18,265 bases of DNA from Chloroflexota bacterium (GCA_022574315.1 JACZSH010000016.1:1-18265), one strand, 5' to 3'; shown: positions 1 through 6,902, counted from the stretch's first letter. Translations and numbers: made by a program. Notes: generated by a model from the sequence alone, not told the origin.

Positions 1-188
1 CCCTCGTAATCCACCCGGCCGCTGGCCGCACCGGCAGTGCTCATCTGCTCGATAACATTTAACAGTTCGGCAATTACGTCCCCACCGCCGCTTTCGGCTA
101 CCTGCCCGCCGTTGAGCACCCGGTGACTATCAACGCGGAGCAAACGGTCGATAACACCGTTGCCAAAGCGAATCGCCGCCCCTTTCAA
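1..188 (-). CDS. unrecognised protein, N-terminal part only (runs off the window)
   Basis: One minus-strand frame stays open from the window edge to about position 215, giving roughly 62 codons after a TTG at 186-188. The residues include AAIRFGNGVIDRLLRVD and GGGDVIAELLNVIEQM, and codon choice resembles the neighbouring genes. The frame begins 23 nt after the stop of the upstream VOC gene on the same strand, so the two could share a transcript. The start is uncertain: the TTG has only a distant GGGGGA as a possible ribosome-binding site, and a CTG at 213-215 overlaps the VOC stop. I do not recognise the family, and no function is assigned. Confidence 0.4.
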   Translation of the reverse strand, partial: MKGAAIRFGNGVIDRLLRVDSHRVLNGGQVAESGGGDVIAELLNVIEQMSTAGAASGRVDYE

Positions 189-211
189 CGTAAAACCACG
201 TCCCCCATAAG

Positions 212-796
212 TCAGTCCTTTTTCCCGTGAAACAGCTCACTGCCGGCGCCAGGGTAGACCACCCGCTCCGAAGGCGGAGTGGGATTTTTTACCGCCGGCC
301 ATTTATCCGGGTGGGGCTCCGCCCCTTCCCGCGCTAGCGAGGAGGGTACCTTGTCCCTCATCTGTGGCTCCCGGCGGATATCAATTCCGGCCACGTTATG
401 CGAAAACTCGATGGGAATACCATTCGGGTCATGAGCGTAGATAGAATGGATGAACCCGTGGTCGATAACATCGGAGACGTTAAAACCGGCCGCCTCCAAT
501 CTGTCCTTCAATTCCCAGAGGTCTTCTTCGGCCTCAACCCCGAAGGAGACGTGGTCGAAGATAAAGGGGCCGCTGACCGGACGGCCATGCTCTTTATCCG
601 GCACCGGCTCAACCCCCGACCACTCGAAGAAGGCAATCAGGTCGCTGTCCGAAATCTGAAAAAAGAAATGCCGGTATCCCGGTTGACCGAGACCGGCGAC
701 GAGGCGCATACCCAGTAAGTCCCGCCAGAATAAGATTGTCCGGTCCATGTCCCCGGTGGCCATGGCCAGGTGATTGACGCCATTGAAAACTACCAT
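212..796 (-). CDS. VOC superfamily (glyoxalase/dioxygenase fold) metalloprotein
   Basis: This 194-residue protein has the pattern of the vicinal-oxygen-chelate fold, two beta-alpha-beta-beta-beta modules that bind one divalent metal. The four expected ligands are visible: His9 (VNHLAM), Glu58 (AFFEW), His82 (FDHVSF) and Glu130 (PIEFS). The segment AHDPNGIPIEF is the usual closing strand of the second module. About 60 polar, proline-rich residues follow the fold and are not typical of lactoylglutathione lyase. The ATG has a strong AAGGAGG 6 nt upstream. Substrate cannot be told: family members include glyoxalases, extradiol dioxygenases, epimerases and resistance proteins. It is transcribed divergently from the radical SAM gene across a 137-nt spacer. 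Weak minus-strand promoter hexamers occur there (TTGCCA, then CAAAAT 17 nt on), but I do not call them. Confidence 0.85.
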   Translation of the reverse strand: MVVFNGVNHLAMATGDMDRTILFWRDLLGMRLVAGLGQPGYRHFFFQISDSDLIAFFEWSGVEPVPDKEHGRPVSGPFIFDHVSFGVEAEEDLWELKDRLEAAGFNVSDVIDHGFIHSIYAHDPNGIPIEFSHNVAGIDIRREPQMRDKVPSSLAREGAEPHPDKWPAVKNPTPPSERVVYPGAGSELFHGKKD

Positions 797-933
797 CTCT
801 CTCCTCCTTACCCGGTTTTCACTGCTTTTTGTATACCTTCCTTACTTTAATTTTGCGCCTTATTATTTCAATTGGCAAACGCCCCACTCCCCCAATCCGG
901 GTAAGTGTAAAGGGGGAGGAAGATTGGTATATA

Positions 934-2139
934 ATGGACAGGAATCACCGGATTGGTTCGATAGCCATGCAGAAGCCAGTGGGAAAAGTAAAACTAATCA
1001 GTAAAAAAGGCTCGACACTGCACGATTTTCCTTACCGCTCGCCCGACCGGAAATGCCCCCATTTCTGGATAATCAACGTGACCCCTCCCGGCCCGGCTCA
1101 CTGCGTCCACAGCTGTATCTACTGCTATGCCCGGCAGGCTATTTACTCTGATTACTCAGCGGAGACGCTGGTTTACGATAACCTGCCGGCACTGGTGGAA
1201 AAAGACCTGAAAAGAATCAATCTCTGTCCCCCGGTTTCCATCTCCAACGTATCTGACCCCTGCCAGCCCATTCCCGAACTCAGGATTGAGGTAAAGCGCC
1301 TGGTGCAACTGCTGATGCACTACGGAGTCTCCTTTTCCATCACCACCAAGGGGGACCCCGGGTTTCTCCTCGACCTGCCCGGCTTCGCCGCCTACCAGCC
1401 CAAGTTCGTCGCCGTTACGATTGAAGGCACCGCCGATATCCTCCTCCTGCTTTCGCCGGCCGCCCCTGCCTTTGACCGGCGGCTCGAAGCGGTGAGACGG
1501 CTGGCCGGACTTGGCATCGACACGCTAATCCGCTTTGACCCCGTTTTCCTCCATCTTTTCCAGGCCCTGTACGGCAATTCATGGTTTGACCAGATTGAGC
1601 GCCTGATGGGAACTTTTGCCGCCACCGGGGCAAAACACATTATATGCAGCACAGGAAGGCTGTCTAAAAACCGTACATTATCTGCCGACACCAGTCTCTG
1701 GCAGCAGGTACTGGAAATAGTACGAAGACTATCCAGGGAGGCCGCCCGCCGGTTTGAACAAGAATACCGGTACGAGCGGGGCGGGACCAGCCAGGGATAC
1801 CTCTTGAAAAGAGAGTTAAGGCTTGGGTTCCACCACCGGCTCAAGGCAATAGTGGAAAGGAACGGCATGACTTATGCTACCTGCCAGGAACTAAGTGCCC
1901 CGGAATCTGACTCGGCGGGACTGCCGCACTGCGAGCGCTTCCGGCTGCCCTTCTCCAGAAAGCAGGCGGACGGCCATTTCCGAGCCATAGACGGGTGCAC
2001 CGCCAACTGCCACGTCACTTGCCGGGAGATGAGCTCTCCTCCCTGCCAACAGCCGGAACTGGTATCAGCCCACCCCTTCAAACTCAGTCACCTCCGGGAA
2101 CGGACCGCACCAGGAAATCGCCTTCCAGGTATGATATAA
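934..2139 (+). CDS. radical SAM protein, spore photoproduct lyase-like, with extra Cys cluster
   Basis: This 401-residue protein carries the radical SAM signature Cys57-x3-Cys61-x2-Cys64 (CVHSCIYCYAR), which binds a [4Fe-4S] cluster that cleaves S-adenosylmethionine. The following SISNVSDPCQPIPELR and SITTKGDP segments match the spore photoproduct lyase-like group (COG1533). The C-terminal part has six cysteines within 55 residues (317, 333, 355, 359, 363, 371), which may bind a second cluster. True spore photoproduct lyase lacks such a cluster, so DNA repair should not be assumed. The frame is open further upstream to a TTG at 829, but I chose ATG 934 because a GGGGGAGGA lies upstream of it and family similarity begins shortly after. 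ATG 967 is also possible. The stop codon overlaps the promoter of the next gene. Confidence 0.82.
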   Translation: MDRNHRIGSIAMQKPVGKVKLISKKGSTLHDFPYRSPDRKCPHFWIINVTPPGPAHCVHSCIYCYARQAIYSDYSAETLVYDNLPALVEKDLKRINLCPPVSISNVSDPCQPIPELRIEVKRLVQLLMHYGVSFSITTKGDPGFLLDLPGFAAYQPKFVAVTIEGTADILLLLSPAAPAFDRRLEAVRRLAGLGIDTLIRFDPVFLHLFQALYGNSWFDQIERLMGTFAATGAKHIICSTGRLSKNRTLSADTSLWQQVLEIVRRLSREAARRFEQEYRYERGGTSQGYLLKRELRLGFHHRLKAIVERNGMTYATCQELSAPESDSAGLPHCERFRLPFSRKQADGHFRAIDGCTANCHVTCREMSSPPCQQPELVSAHPFKLSHLRERTAPGNRLPGMI

Positions 2140-2140
2140 T
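2132..2140 (+). promoter_or_regulatory. extended -10 promoter for the small membrane protein gene
   Basis: TG-A-TATAAT is a perfect extended -10 element. It sits about 47 nt before the next start codon and overlaps the radical SAM stop codon. No convincing -35 box is present, which extended -10 promoters tolerate. Confidence 0.5.
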
Positions 2141-2187
2141 GGAAAAATCCGTGGTCTGCCTGAGAAGAGCCAAAGGAGATAATAACC

Positions 2188-2517
2188 ATGCTTTATGACA
2201 TACTTTTCTGGGTTGGAATGGTAATAGCCTTTATCCTCGTCGTCTTTTTCGTACCCCAATGGATACTGGTACGGAACATCCCCAAGGTAATTCGCGTTTT
2301 CCGGAACTTCAACGCCATTAATCCCAAAACCGCCCAGACGATAGAGGAACTGGGGCTCAATCCCAAACCGATGCTGGAACGGATGTTCCGGAGACGCGAC
2401 CACAAACCGCGCGCCCTGCAATTCATGTTAAGAGTAGCTATGGTTGAAGTGACCGAGGACGGTAAACTCTACCTTAACGAGGAAAAACTTGTCCAGACCA
2501 GATGGCGTAATCTCTGA
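2188..2517 (+). CDS. small single-pass membrane protein, unrecognised
   Basis: This 109-residue protein opens with one hydrophobic helix (about residues 5-27, DILFWVGMVIAFILVVFF), followed by a basic, soluble tail. The charge pattern suggests the N-terminus faces out and the tail faces the cytoplasm. The tail contains the winged-helix-like stretch FNAINPKTAQTIEELGL and ends in a beta-hairpin-like EVTEDGKLYLNEEKL, but I cannot place it in a family. A clear AAAGGAG lies 9 nt before the ATG, and the gene has its own extended -10 promoter, so it is very likely expressed. Function unknown. Confidence 0.7.
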   Translation: MLYDILFWVGMVIAFILVVFFVPQWILVRNIPKVIRVFRNFNAINPKTAQTIEELGLNPKPMLERMFRRRDHKPRALQFMLRVAMVEVTEDGKLYLNEEKLVQTRWRNL

Positions 2518-2555
2518 TCCCGGCACCACCGGTACCGGAAAACAGCCCCGGGACG

Positions 2556-2583
2556 TTAACTGATATCCACCGGGTGGTATACT
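2556..2583 (+). promoter_or_regulatory. possible promoter for the phosphofructokinase gene
   Basis: TG-G-TATACT (2575-2583) is an extended -10 element, with a weak -35 (TTAACT, 2556-2561) 16 nt upstream. It would give a leader of about 175 nt. The gap 2518-2763 also holds a perfect 6-bp inverted repeat, TATCGC-TTG-GCGATA (2702-2716). I see no gene in it. Confidence 0.4.
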
Positions 2584-2739
2584 CAAAGGGCGGTAATTCC
2601 TGTCCCATGCTGCCGCCGGGATAATTTCCCCGTAATAAATATACCGGAGCAATGCCAGCGACCCAGACTTGACCGGTAAACCTTCGCCACAGTCGGGAAA
2701 ATATCGCTTGGCGATACCGCTCCCCGTAAATTGACAACG

Positions 2740-2755
2740 CTCCTCGATAAAGGAG
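2740..2755 (+). promoter_or_regulatory. hairpin covering the phosphofructokinase ribosome-binding site
   Basis: CTCCT (2740-2744) is complementary to AGGAG (2751-2755), the core of the Shine-Dalgarno sequence before ATG 2764, with a 6-nt loop. Folding would hide the ribosome-binding site. The pairing is visible; a regulatory role is only an inference. Confidence 0.35.
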
Positions 2756-2763
2756 GTGCCAAA

Positions 2764-3771
2764 ATGGAGACCGGCCAGAGAATCGGCATTCTAACCGGGG
2801 GCGGGGACTGTCCCGGTCTTAACGCGGCGATTCGAGCCGCAACTAAAATAGCCCTCCAGTCGGGTTACGAAGTAATTGGATTTCGTGACGGCTGGAAGGG
2901 TTTCCTGGAAGATAACCATGAAACCCTGGACAGTATCAAAACGTCCGGAATTATCGACCGGGGAGGCACGATTCTGGGCACGTCAAGATTCAGCCCGTTA
3001 CGTACTGAAAATGGCGCCCAGTTGGTCCTGGACAGGTATAAAGCGATGGAGCTATCCGGCCTGATAGTCCTGGGCGGCAACGGGACGCTGAGTATCGCCG
3101 GTAAATTACACCGACAGGGCTTACCGGTGATCGGGATTCCGAAAACAATCGATAATGACGTTGCGGGCACCGATTACTCGATAGGTTTTCAAACCGCCGT
3201 TCAGATTGCCACCGACGCCCTGGACAGGCTACGCTCCACGGCGGAGAGCCATCACCGGGTGATGCTACTGGAGGTCATGGGGCGCCGGGCGGGGTGGATT
3301 GCGGTTTATGCCGGACTGGCCAGCGGCGCCGATGCCATACTGATACCCGAAATCCCCCTCACCGGCCAAAAAATGGACGAGCTTTGCCAGATGGTAAAAG
3401 GAAGAAAGAAGAAAGGCAAACATTTCAGTATCATCGTCGTGGCGGAAGGAACCAGGCTGGTCGAGAATGAGGGTCTGCCGGGCCTGGTGGGTGAAACCAT
3501 CGGCAAAATAATTGAGGAGAAGACGGGACTGGAAACCAGGTTTTCCTCCCTGGACTATATCCAGAGGGGCGGCACACCGGTATCTTACGACCGAAACCTG
3601 GCGACCTGTCTCGGCATAAAAGCAGTTGAACTGGTCAGGGAAGGAAAGTACGGCGAAATGGCCGTGCTAAGGCGCAATAGTATTACCAGCACCCCGCTGG
3701 AAAAGACGGTTGATAAAGAAAAAACGGTAACCTTAAACGTCTACCGGATGGCGGCGATGTTTTTCAGTTAA
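2764..3771 (+). CDS. pfkA: 6-phosphofructokinase (PfkA family, Gly/Lys mixed type)
   Basis: This 335-residue enzyme phosphorylates fructose 6-phosphate to fructose 1,6-bisphosphate in glycolysis. The nucleotide loop GGGDCPGLNAAIR (12-24), the GTSR motif (72-75), PKTIDND (126-132, with catalytic Asp130) and the C-terminal IQRGGTPVSYDR are all present. At the donor-specificity positions it has Gly107 (ATP type) and Lys127 (the residue found in PPi-dependent and mixed group III enzymes). That Gly/Lys pairing usually goes with ATP use, but PPi cannot be excluded. The residue before Gly107 is Asn106, where the E. coli enzyme has Mg-binding Asp103. The ATG was chosen over an upstream in-frame TTG (2731) because AAAGGAGG lies 7 nt before it. 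No neighbouring glycolytic genes are present. Confidence 0.92.
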   Translation: METGQRIGILTGGGDCPGLNAAIRAATKIALQSGYEVIGFRDGWKGFLEDNHETLDSIKTSGIIDRGGTILGTSRFSPLRTENGAQLVLDRYKAMELSGLIVLGGNGTLSIAGKLHRQGLPVIGIPKTIDNDVAGTDYSIGFQTAVQIATDALDRLRSTAESHHRVMLLEVMGRRAGWIAVYAGLASGADAILIPEIPLTGQKMDELCQMVKGRKKKGKHFSIIVVAEGTRLVENEGLPGLVGETIGKIIEEKTGLETRFSSLDYIQRGGTPVSYDRNLATCLGIKAVELVREGKYGEMAVLRRNSITSTPLEKTVDKEKTVTLNVYRMAAMFFS

Positions 3772-3820
3772 AAACCCGCCAAAAGGCAGCTTGAGAAGAA
3801 ATTACGGGGAGAGTTTCACC

Positions 3821-3967
3821 ATGATACAGAGAATAAACCACGTCAGCATTACGGTCAAGGACCTGGACCACGTTATCGACTGGTTCCGGGACACATTTGG
3901 CTGCACCGACATCGGAGAGCCATACGGCTATGACGGGGAGTTGATTGAAAAGGTCACCGGTTATTGA
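3821..3967 (+). pseudogene. truncated VOC-family gene (N-terminal remnant, 48 codons)
   Basis: ATG 3821 has a purine-rich GGGGAGAG about 7 nt upstream and opens a 48-codon frame. The first residues (INHVSITVKDLDHVIDWF) are a textbook first strand and helix of a VOC domain, with the metal-ligand His at position 7. The frame stops at TGA 3965, before the first module is complete and without the second half of the fold. None of the downstream frames continues the fold; an unrelated gene starts 10 nt later. This looks like the stump of a deleted gene. A functional micropeptide, or translational coupling to the next gene, is less likely. Confidence 0.65.
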
Positions 3968-3976
3968 AGGAACACC

Positions 3977-4372
3977 ATGGGATCAGAGACTCCAGAAAAC
4001 GGATTGGACGAACTGCTCCGGTTATCCCGGGGATTTACCCGCAAGACCGAAGATACGGCGAAGCAAGAAGCCCGAAAAAAACGGGAGCTGGCCGAGAAGA
4101 GGCAGGTTATATTCGGTCTCCGGGGAATCACTTTTGCCATGGCGCTGGAGCAACTTAAAATCGTTTCGGCTGAAGATGACATTGTTGCCAGGGTAAGTTC
4201 GTACCAAGCAAAAGAGGGCACCGCAGACCTGCGTAAATTAATCTCCGGTTTGACGTCCGAGCTCGAAGCTGTGGTCGGCAAGATGTCGCGTTCTAACCCC
4301 GAGCTGGCTTCCATGGAGCGCTCAATAAAGACTTTATCGATACTTATTGACCTGCTATTCTCGCTGAATTAG
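3977..4372 (+). CDS. hypothetical charged helical protein
   Basis: This 131-residue protein begins 10 nt after the VOC remnant, with GAAGGA 5 nt before its ATG. It is rich in Lys, Arg and Glu at the front (residues about 20-42, RKTEDTAKQEARKKREL) and is likely almost all alpha-helical, perhaps coiled coil in that part. It has no signal peptide, cysteine motif or known catalytic pattern. The final LSILIDLLFSLN is hydrophobic but too short and late for a clear membrane helix. I do not recognise it. The good ribosome-binding site and consistent codon use support a real gene. Confidence 0.55.
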   Translation: MGSETPENGLDELLRLSRGFTRKTEDTAKQEARKKRELAEKRQVIFGLRGITFAMALEQLKIVSAEDDIVARVSSYQAKEGTADLRKLISGLTSELEAVVGKMSRSNPELASMERSIKTLSILIDLLFSLN

Positions 4373-4442
4373 CCGGAACCTGCCTGTATAGCTACCCCCC
4401 AGAAAAGCTCTAAGATATTAAACGAACCTGATTATAAAAATA

Positions 4443-4456
4443 ACAAAGTGGCAGCG
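4443..4456. repeat. 14-bp direct repeat, left copy (possible att site)
   Basis: ACAAAGTGGCAGCG is identical to 5711-5724. Eight of its bases match the acceptor 3' strand and discriminator of the tRNA, in the same orientation. Just outside this copy lies an A-rich run (ATTATAAAAAT) that would be a T-rich stretch downstream of the tRNA if the intervening DNA were removed. Confidence 0.55.
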
Positions 4457-4525
4457 CGCCTACCTGCTGAAGGTCGAGAAAGGTTAAACCAGTGTTTAAT
4501 AGGACATCGATAAGTTGTGGTCACA

Positions 4526-5671
4526 ATGAGTAAATCAAAAGTAGCGGTGATTAAATGCGATACGTATGATTATGACCAAGTATACGCCGCTGTCGAAGCC
4601 GGATTAAACCTACTGGGGGGCATGGCTAATTATGTGACGGAGGGTGAAAAAATATTAATCAAACCCAACGTACTAATAGGCTCAAATCCTGAAAAGTGCG
4701 TTTGTACACATCCATCTGTCTTCAGGGCGGTGGGAACAATATTAAAAAATATGAGGGTAACGGTATCTTATGGTGATTCATCCGGGTTCGGGAAAAGCGA
4801 AGCCAACATGAAGAGAGCCGGATTGAAGCAGGTGGCTGACGAACTGGATATCGTCCTGGCCGATTTTAATAAAGGAACGGTTGTTTCCCATAAAGAAGCC
4901 CTGCTGAATAAAAGGTTTATCGTGGCTAATGGGGTTTTGGAATCCGACGGGCTGATCAGTCTGCCGAAACTTAAAACCCACGGCCTGACCAGGTTCACCG
5001 GAGCGGTAAAAAACCAGTTCGGCTGTATCCCCGGTCTCAACAAAGGCCAATTTCATGTCAAGCTGGCTAATCCCTTTGATTTCGCTACCATGCTCGTAGA
5101 CCTTAATACGCTGCTCAGACCACGGCTGTATATTATGGACGGAATTATGGCTATGGAAGGCAATGGGCCCAGAACCGGCCGGCCGAAGAAACTGGGCGTA
5201 TTACTATTTTCCAGCGATCCGGTGGCTCTGGATTCAGTTGCCTGCCGAATCATTAATCTAAATCCCGAATACGTACCAACCTCAAAACTTGGGGAAAAGG
5301 CTGGCCTGGGAACTTATCATCCCGACAATATCGAAGTGATCGGGGAAGACATTGAGCCGCTGATTGATAAGAGCTTCGAAGTCGTTCGCAAACCAGTTAT
5401 ACCGGTATCAAGTGGGTGGTTGAGGACATTTATCAGGAACCAGTTATGTCCGAAACCAACTATTGATGAGAGTATTTGTACAAATTGTGGTAAATGTGTC
5501 AAGTATTGTCCAGTCAAACCTAAGGCGGTAAATTGGCATCGTGGAGATAAAATCAGACCACCTACTTATAAATACGAACAGTGTATTCGTTGTTATTGCT
5601 GTCAGGAATTGTGCCCTGAGGGGGCGATATTTCTACGAGAATCCCTGCCAGGCAGGATATTTAATCGCTGA
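4526..5671 (+). CDS. DUF362 family protein with C-terminal 2[4Fe-4S] ferredoxin domain
   Basis: This 381-residue protein has an N-terminal DUF362 domain (about 1-290; ILIKPNVLIG, YGDSSGFGKSEANM, ISLPKLKTHGLTRFTGAVKN, SSDPVALDSVACR). A bacterial-type ferredoxin module follows, with two CxxCxxCxxxCP motifs: CTNCGKCVKYCP and CIRCYCCQELCP. It should bind two [4Fe-4S] clusters and act in cytoplasmic electron transfer; the substrate of the DUF362 domain is not known. GTG 4517 is an alternative start, and neither start has a strong ribosome-binding site. The gene is AT-richer than its surroundings: positions 5461-5640 are 39% GC by hand count, against about 57% in the crotonase and dehydrogenase genes. 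It stands alone between two 14-bp repeats next to a tRNA, suggesting acquisition by transfer. Confidence 0.85.
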   Translation: MSKSKVAVIKCDTYDYDQVYAAVEAGLNLLGGMANYVTEGEKILIKPNVLIGSNPEKCVCTHPSVFRAVGTILKNMRVTVSYGDSSGFGKSEANMKRAGLKQVADELDIVLADFNKGTVVSHKEALLNKRFIVANGVLESDGLISLPKLKTHGLTRFTGAVKNQFGCIPGLNKGQFHVKLANPFDFATMLVDLNTLLRPRLYIMDGIMAMEGNGPRTGRPKKLGVLLFSSDPVALDSVACRIINLNPEYVPTSKLGEKAGLGTYHPDNIEVIGEDIEPLIDKSFEVVRKPVIPVSSGWLRTFIRNQLCPKPTIDESICTNCGKCVKYCPVKPKAVNWHRGDKIRPPTYKYEQCIRCYCCQELCPEGAIFLRESLPGRIFNR

Positions 5672-5710
5672 TATCAAGGTTATGATGTTCTTGAGCGTGG
5701 AGTCTAAAAC

Positions 5711-5724
5711 ACAAAGTGGCAGCG
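5711..5724. repeat. 14-bp direct repeat, right copy, overlapping the tRNA 3' end
   Basis: ACAAAGTGGCAGCG is identical to 4443-4456. Positions 5717-5724 are the discriminator base and 3' acceptor strand of the tRNA, and 5711-5716 is its immediate downstream flank. The two copies are 1268 bp apart and enclose only the DUF362 gene. Confidence 0.55.
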
Positions 5725-5788
5725 GGTGGATTTGAACCGCCGACCAAGGGCTTATGAGTCCCCTGCTCTACCACTGAGCTACGCTGCC
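5717..5788 (-). tRNA. tRNA with CAT anticodon (Met; Ile-CAT possible)
   Basis: The 72-nt minus-strand sequence folds as a cloverleaf: acceptor GGCAGCG/CGCTGCC (7 perfect pairs), D-arm GCTC-AGTGGTA-GAGC, anticodon loop CTCATAA, T-loop TTCAAAT, discriminator A, and no encoded CCA. Pairs 4-69 and 5-68 are A-U and G-C, not the C4-G69 and C5-G68 known to favour lysidine modification in E. coli Ile2, so elongator Met is preferred. The anticodon arm resembles Ile2, so Ile-CAT remains possible. Two stem mismatches stand out: A31-G39 in the anticodon stem and C51-A63 in the T stem. The gene lies 34 nt behind tupC on the same strand but has its own strong promoter. Confidence 0.9.
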
Positions 5789-5797
5789 AACAAGCAG

Positions 5798-5826
5798 AAT
5801 ATAGCACGAACGAACATAGCTGTCAA
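5798..5826 (-). promoter_or_regulatory. strong sigma70-type promoter for the tRNA
   Basis: On the minus strand TTGACA (5821-5826) is followed after exactly 17 nt by TATATT (5798-5803), with a TG one base upstream of the -10. Transcription should begin about 3-5 nt before the mature tRNA 5' end. The -35 box overlaps the tupC stop codon. Confidence 0.85.
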
Positions 5827-6902
5827 TTTTTCCTGATAACGTGGACACCGGTGGCTTTAAAAGAAGCGAAGACTTTTCTCCCTGTTACCAGCTTCATTTC
5901 CTCAGCCGACTTCCGGGTAACCATCACCACCAGCGGAAATCCGCAGTCTATCTCAACCCGGGTGAGCGGCCCCATGGCCACCGCCCAGGTTACTTCTCCG
6001 GGATAAGAGTTGCGGGCACTGCTGGAAACCGGGGAGAGGGCAAGGGTAATATCTTCCGGCCGGACACAGGCACTGACCGCCCGGCCCACGGCATAATCCG
6101 AGATTGCCTCGATGAGCCTGCCGCCAATATCTATGGTGACAATTCTATCCTGGTTGGAAGTAATCACACCGTCGATGATATTCTCGACACCAACCAGCCG
6201 GGCAATATCCCGGTTACCTGGAGTCGCAAACACGTCCCTGGAGTTACCGACTTGAAGCAGCTTGCCGTTCACCAATACCCCTATTCGGTCAGCCAGACGC
6301 TGTCCCAGGGCCATATCATGCGTCGCCAGGACAAACGTGGTCGTGTAATGCTTGATAACCTCCGTTATCAACTCTTCAATCCGGCCTGCCGAAACCGGGT
6401 CGAGATTTGCCGTGGGTTCGTCCAGCAGTAACACCTCCGGCTCCAGCGCCATTGCCCGGGCGATAGCCACCCGCTGCATTTCACCCCCGGATAAAGTGCG
6501 CGCATTTCGGTTTCTCTCCGGGAGAAGGCCGACTTCCTCCAGGATATGGCTGACTTTTTCGCGCAGGCGGCTTTTATTCTCTCCACGCCACCTCAATCCG
6601 CTGGCCACGTTATCAAAAACGCTCCGGTTAAATACCACCGGTTTCTGGAGTACGAAGGCCATCCGACGGCGCATTTCCAGCCTCGACCTCGCCGATTGAG
6701 CGGTATCCATACCATCGAAGTAGATTTTCCCGGATGCCGGGGTGTCAATCAGGTTGAGTAAGCGTAAAAGCGTGGTCTTCCCGGCGCCAGTGGCGCCAAT
6801 GAGGGCAAAGACCTCGCCTTTCTCAATGGCCAGATTGATATTTTGCAGAATATACCGGTCGTCTGCCTTCTGGCTCAAGTTCACCGTTTCTATAAAAGCC
6901 AT
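5823..6902 (-). CDS. tupC: tungstate ABC transporter ATP-binding protein with TOBE domain
   Basis: This 359-residue cytoplasmic ATPase powers tungstate (or molybdate) import. The nucleotide-binding domain has Walker A GATGAGKT (36-43), Q-loop Gln86, signature LSGGE (137-141), Walker B LLLDEP with Asp161 and Glu162, and switch His195. The last 120 or so residues resemble a TOBE/Mop-like oxyanion-binding domain (VSACVRPEDITL, then GEVTWAVAMGPLTRVEI), common in molybdate and tungstate ATPases. Its ATG lies 2 nt after the tupB stop (TAA-AG-ATG) with GAGGT upstream, so the two genes are translationally coupled. Assignment to tungstate rests mainly on the partner TupA protein. Confidence 0.9.
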   Translation of the reverse strand: MAFIETVNLSQKADDRYILQNINLAIEKGEVFALIGATGAGKTTLLRLLNLIDTPASGKIYFDGMDTAQSARSRLEMRRRMAFVLQKPVVFNRSVFDNVASGLRWRGENKSRLREKVSHILEEVGLLPERNRNARTLSGGEMQRVAIARAMALEPEVLLLDEPTANLDPVSAGRIEELITEVIKHYTTTFVLATHDMALGQRLADRIGVLVNGKLLQVGNSRDVFATPGNRDIARLVGVENIIDGVITSNQDRIVTIDIGGRLIEAISDYAVGRAVSACVRPEDITLALSPVSSSARNSYPGEVTWAVAMGPLTRVEIDCGFPLVVMVTRKSAEEMKLVTGRKVFASFKATGVHVIRKN

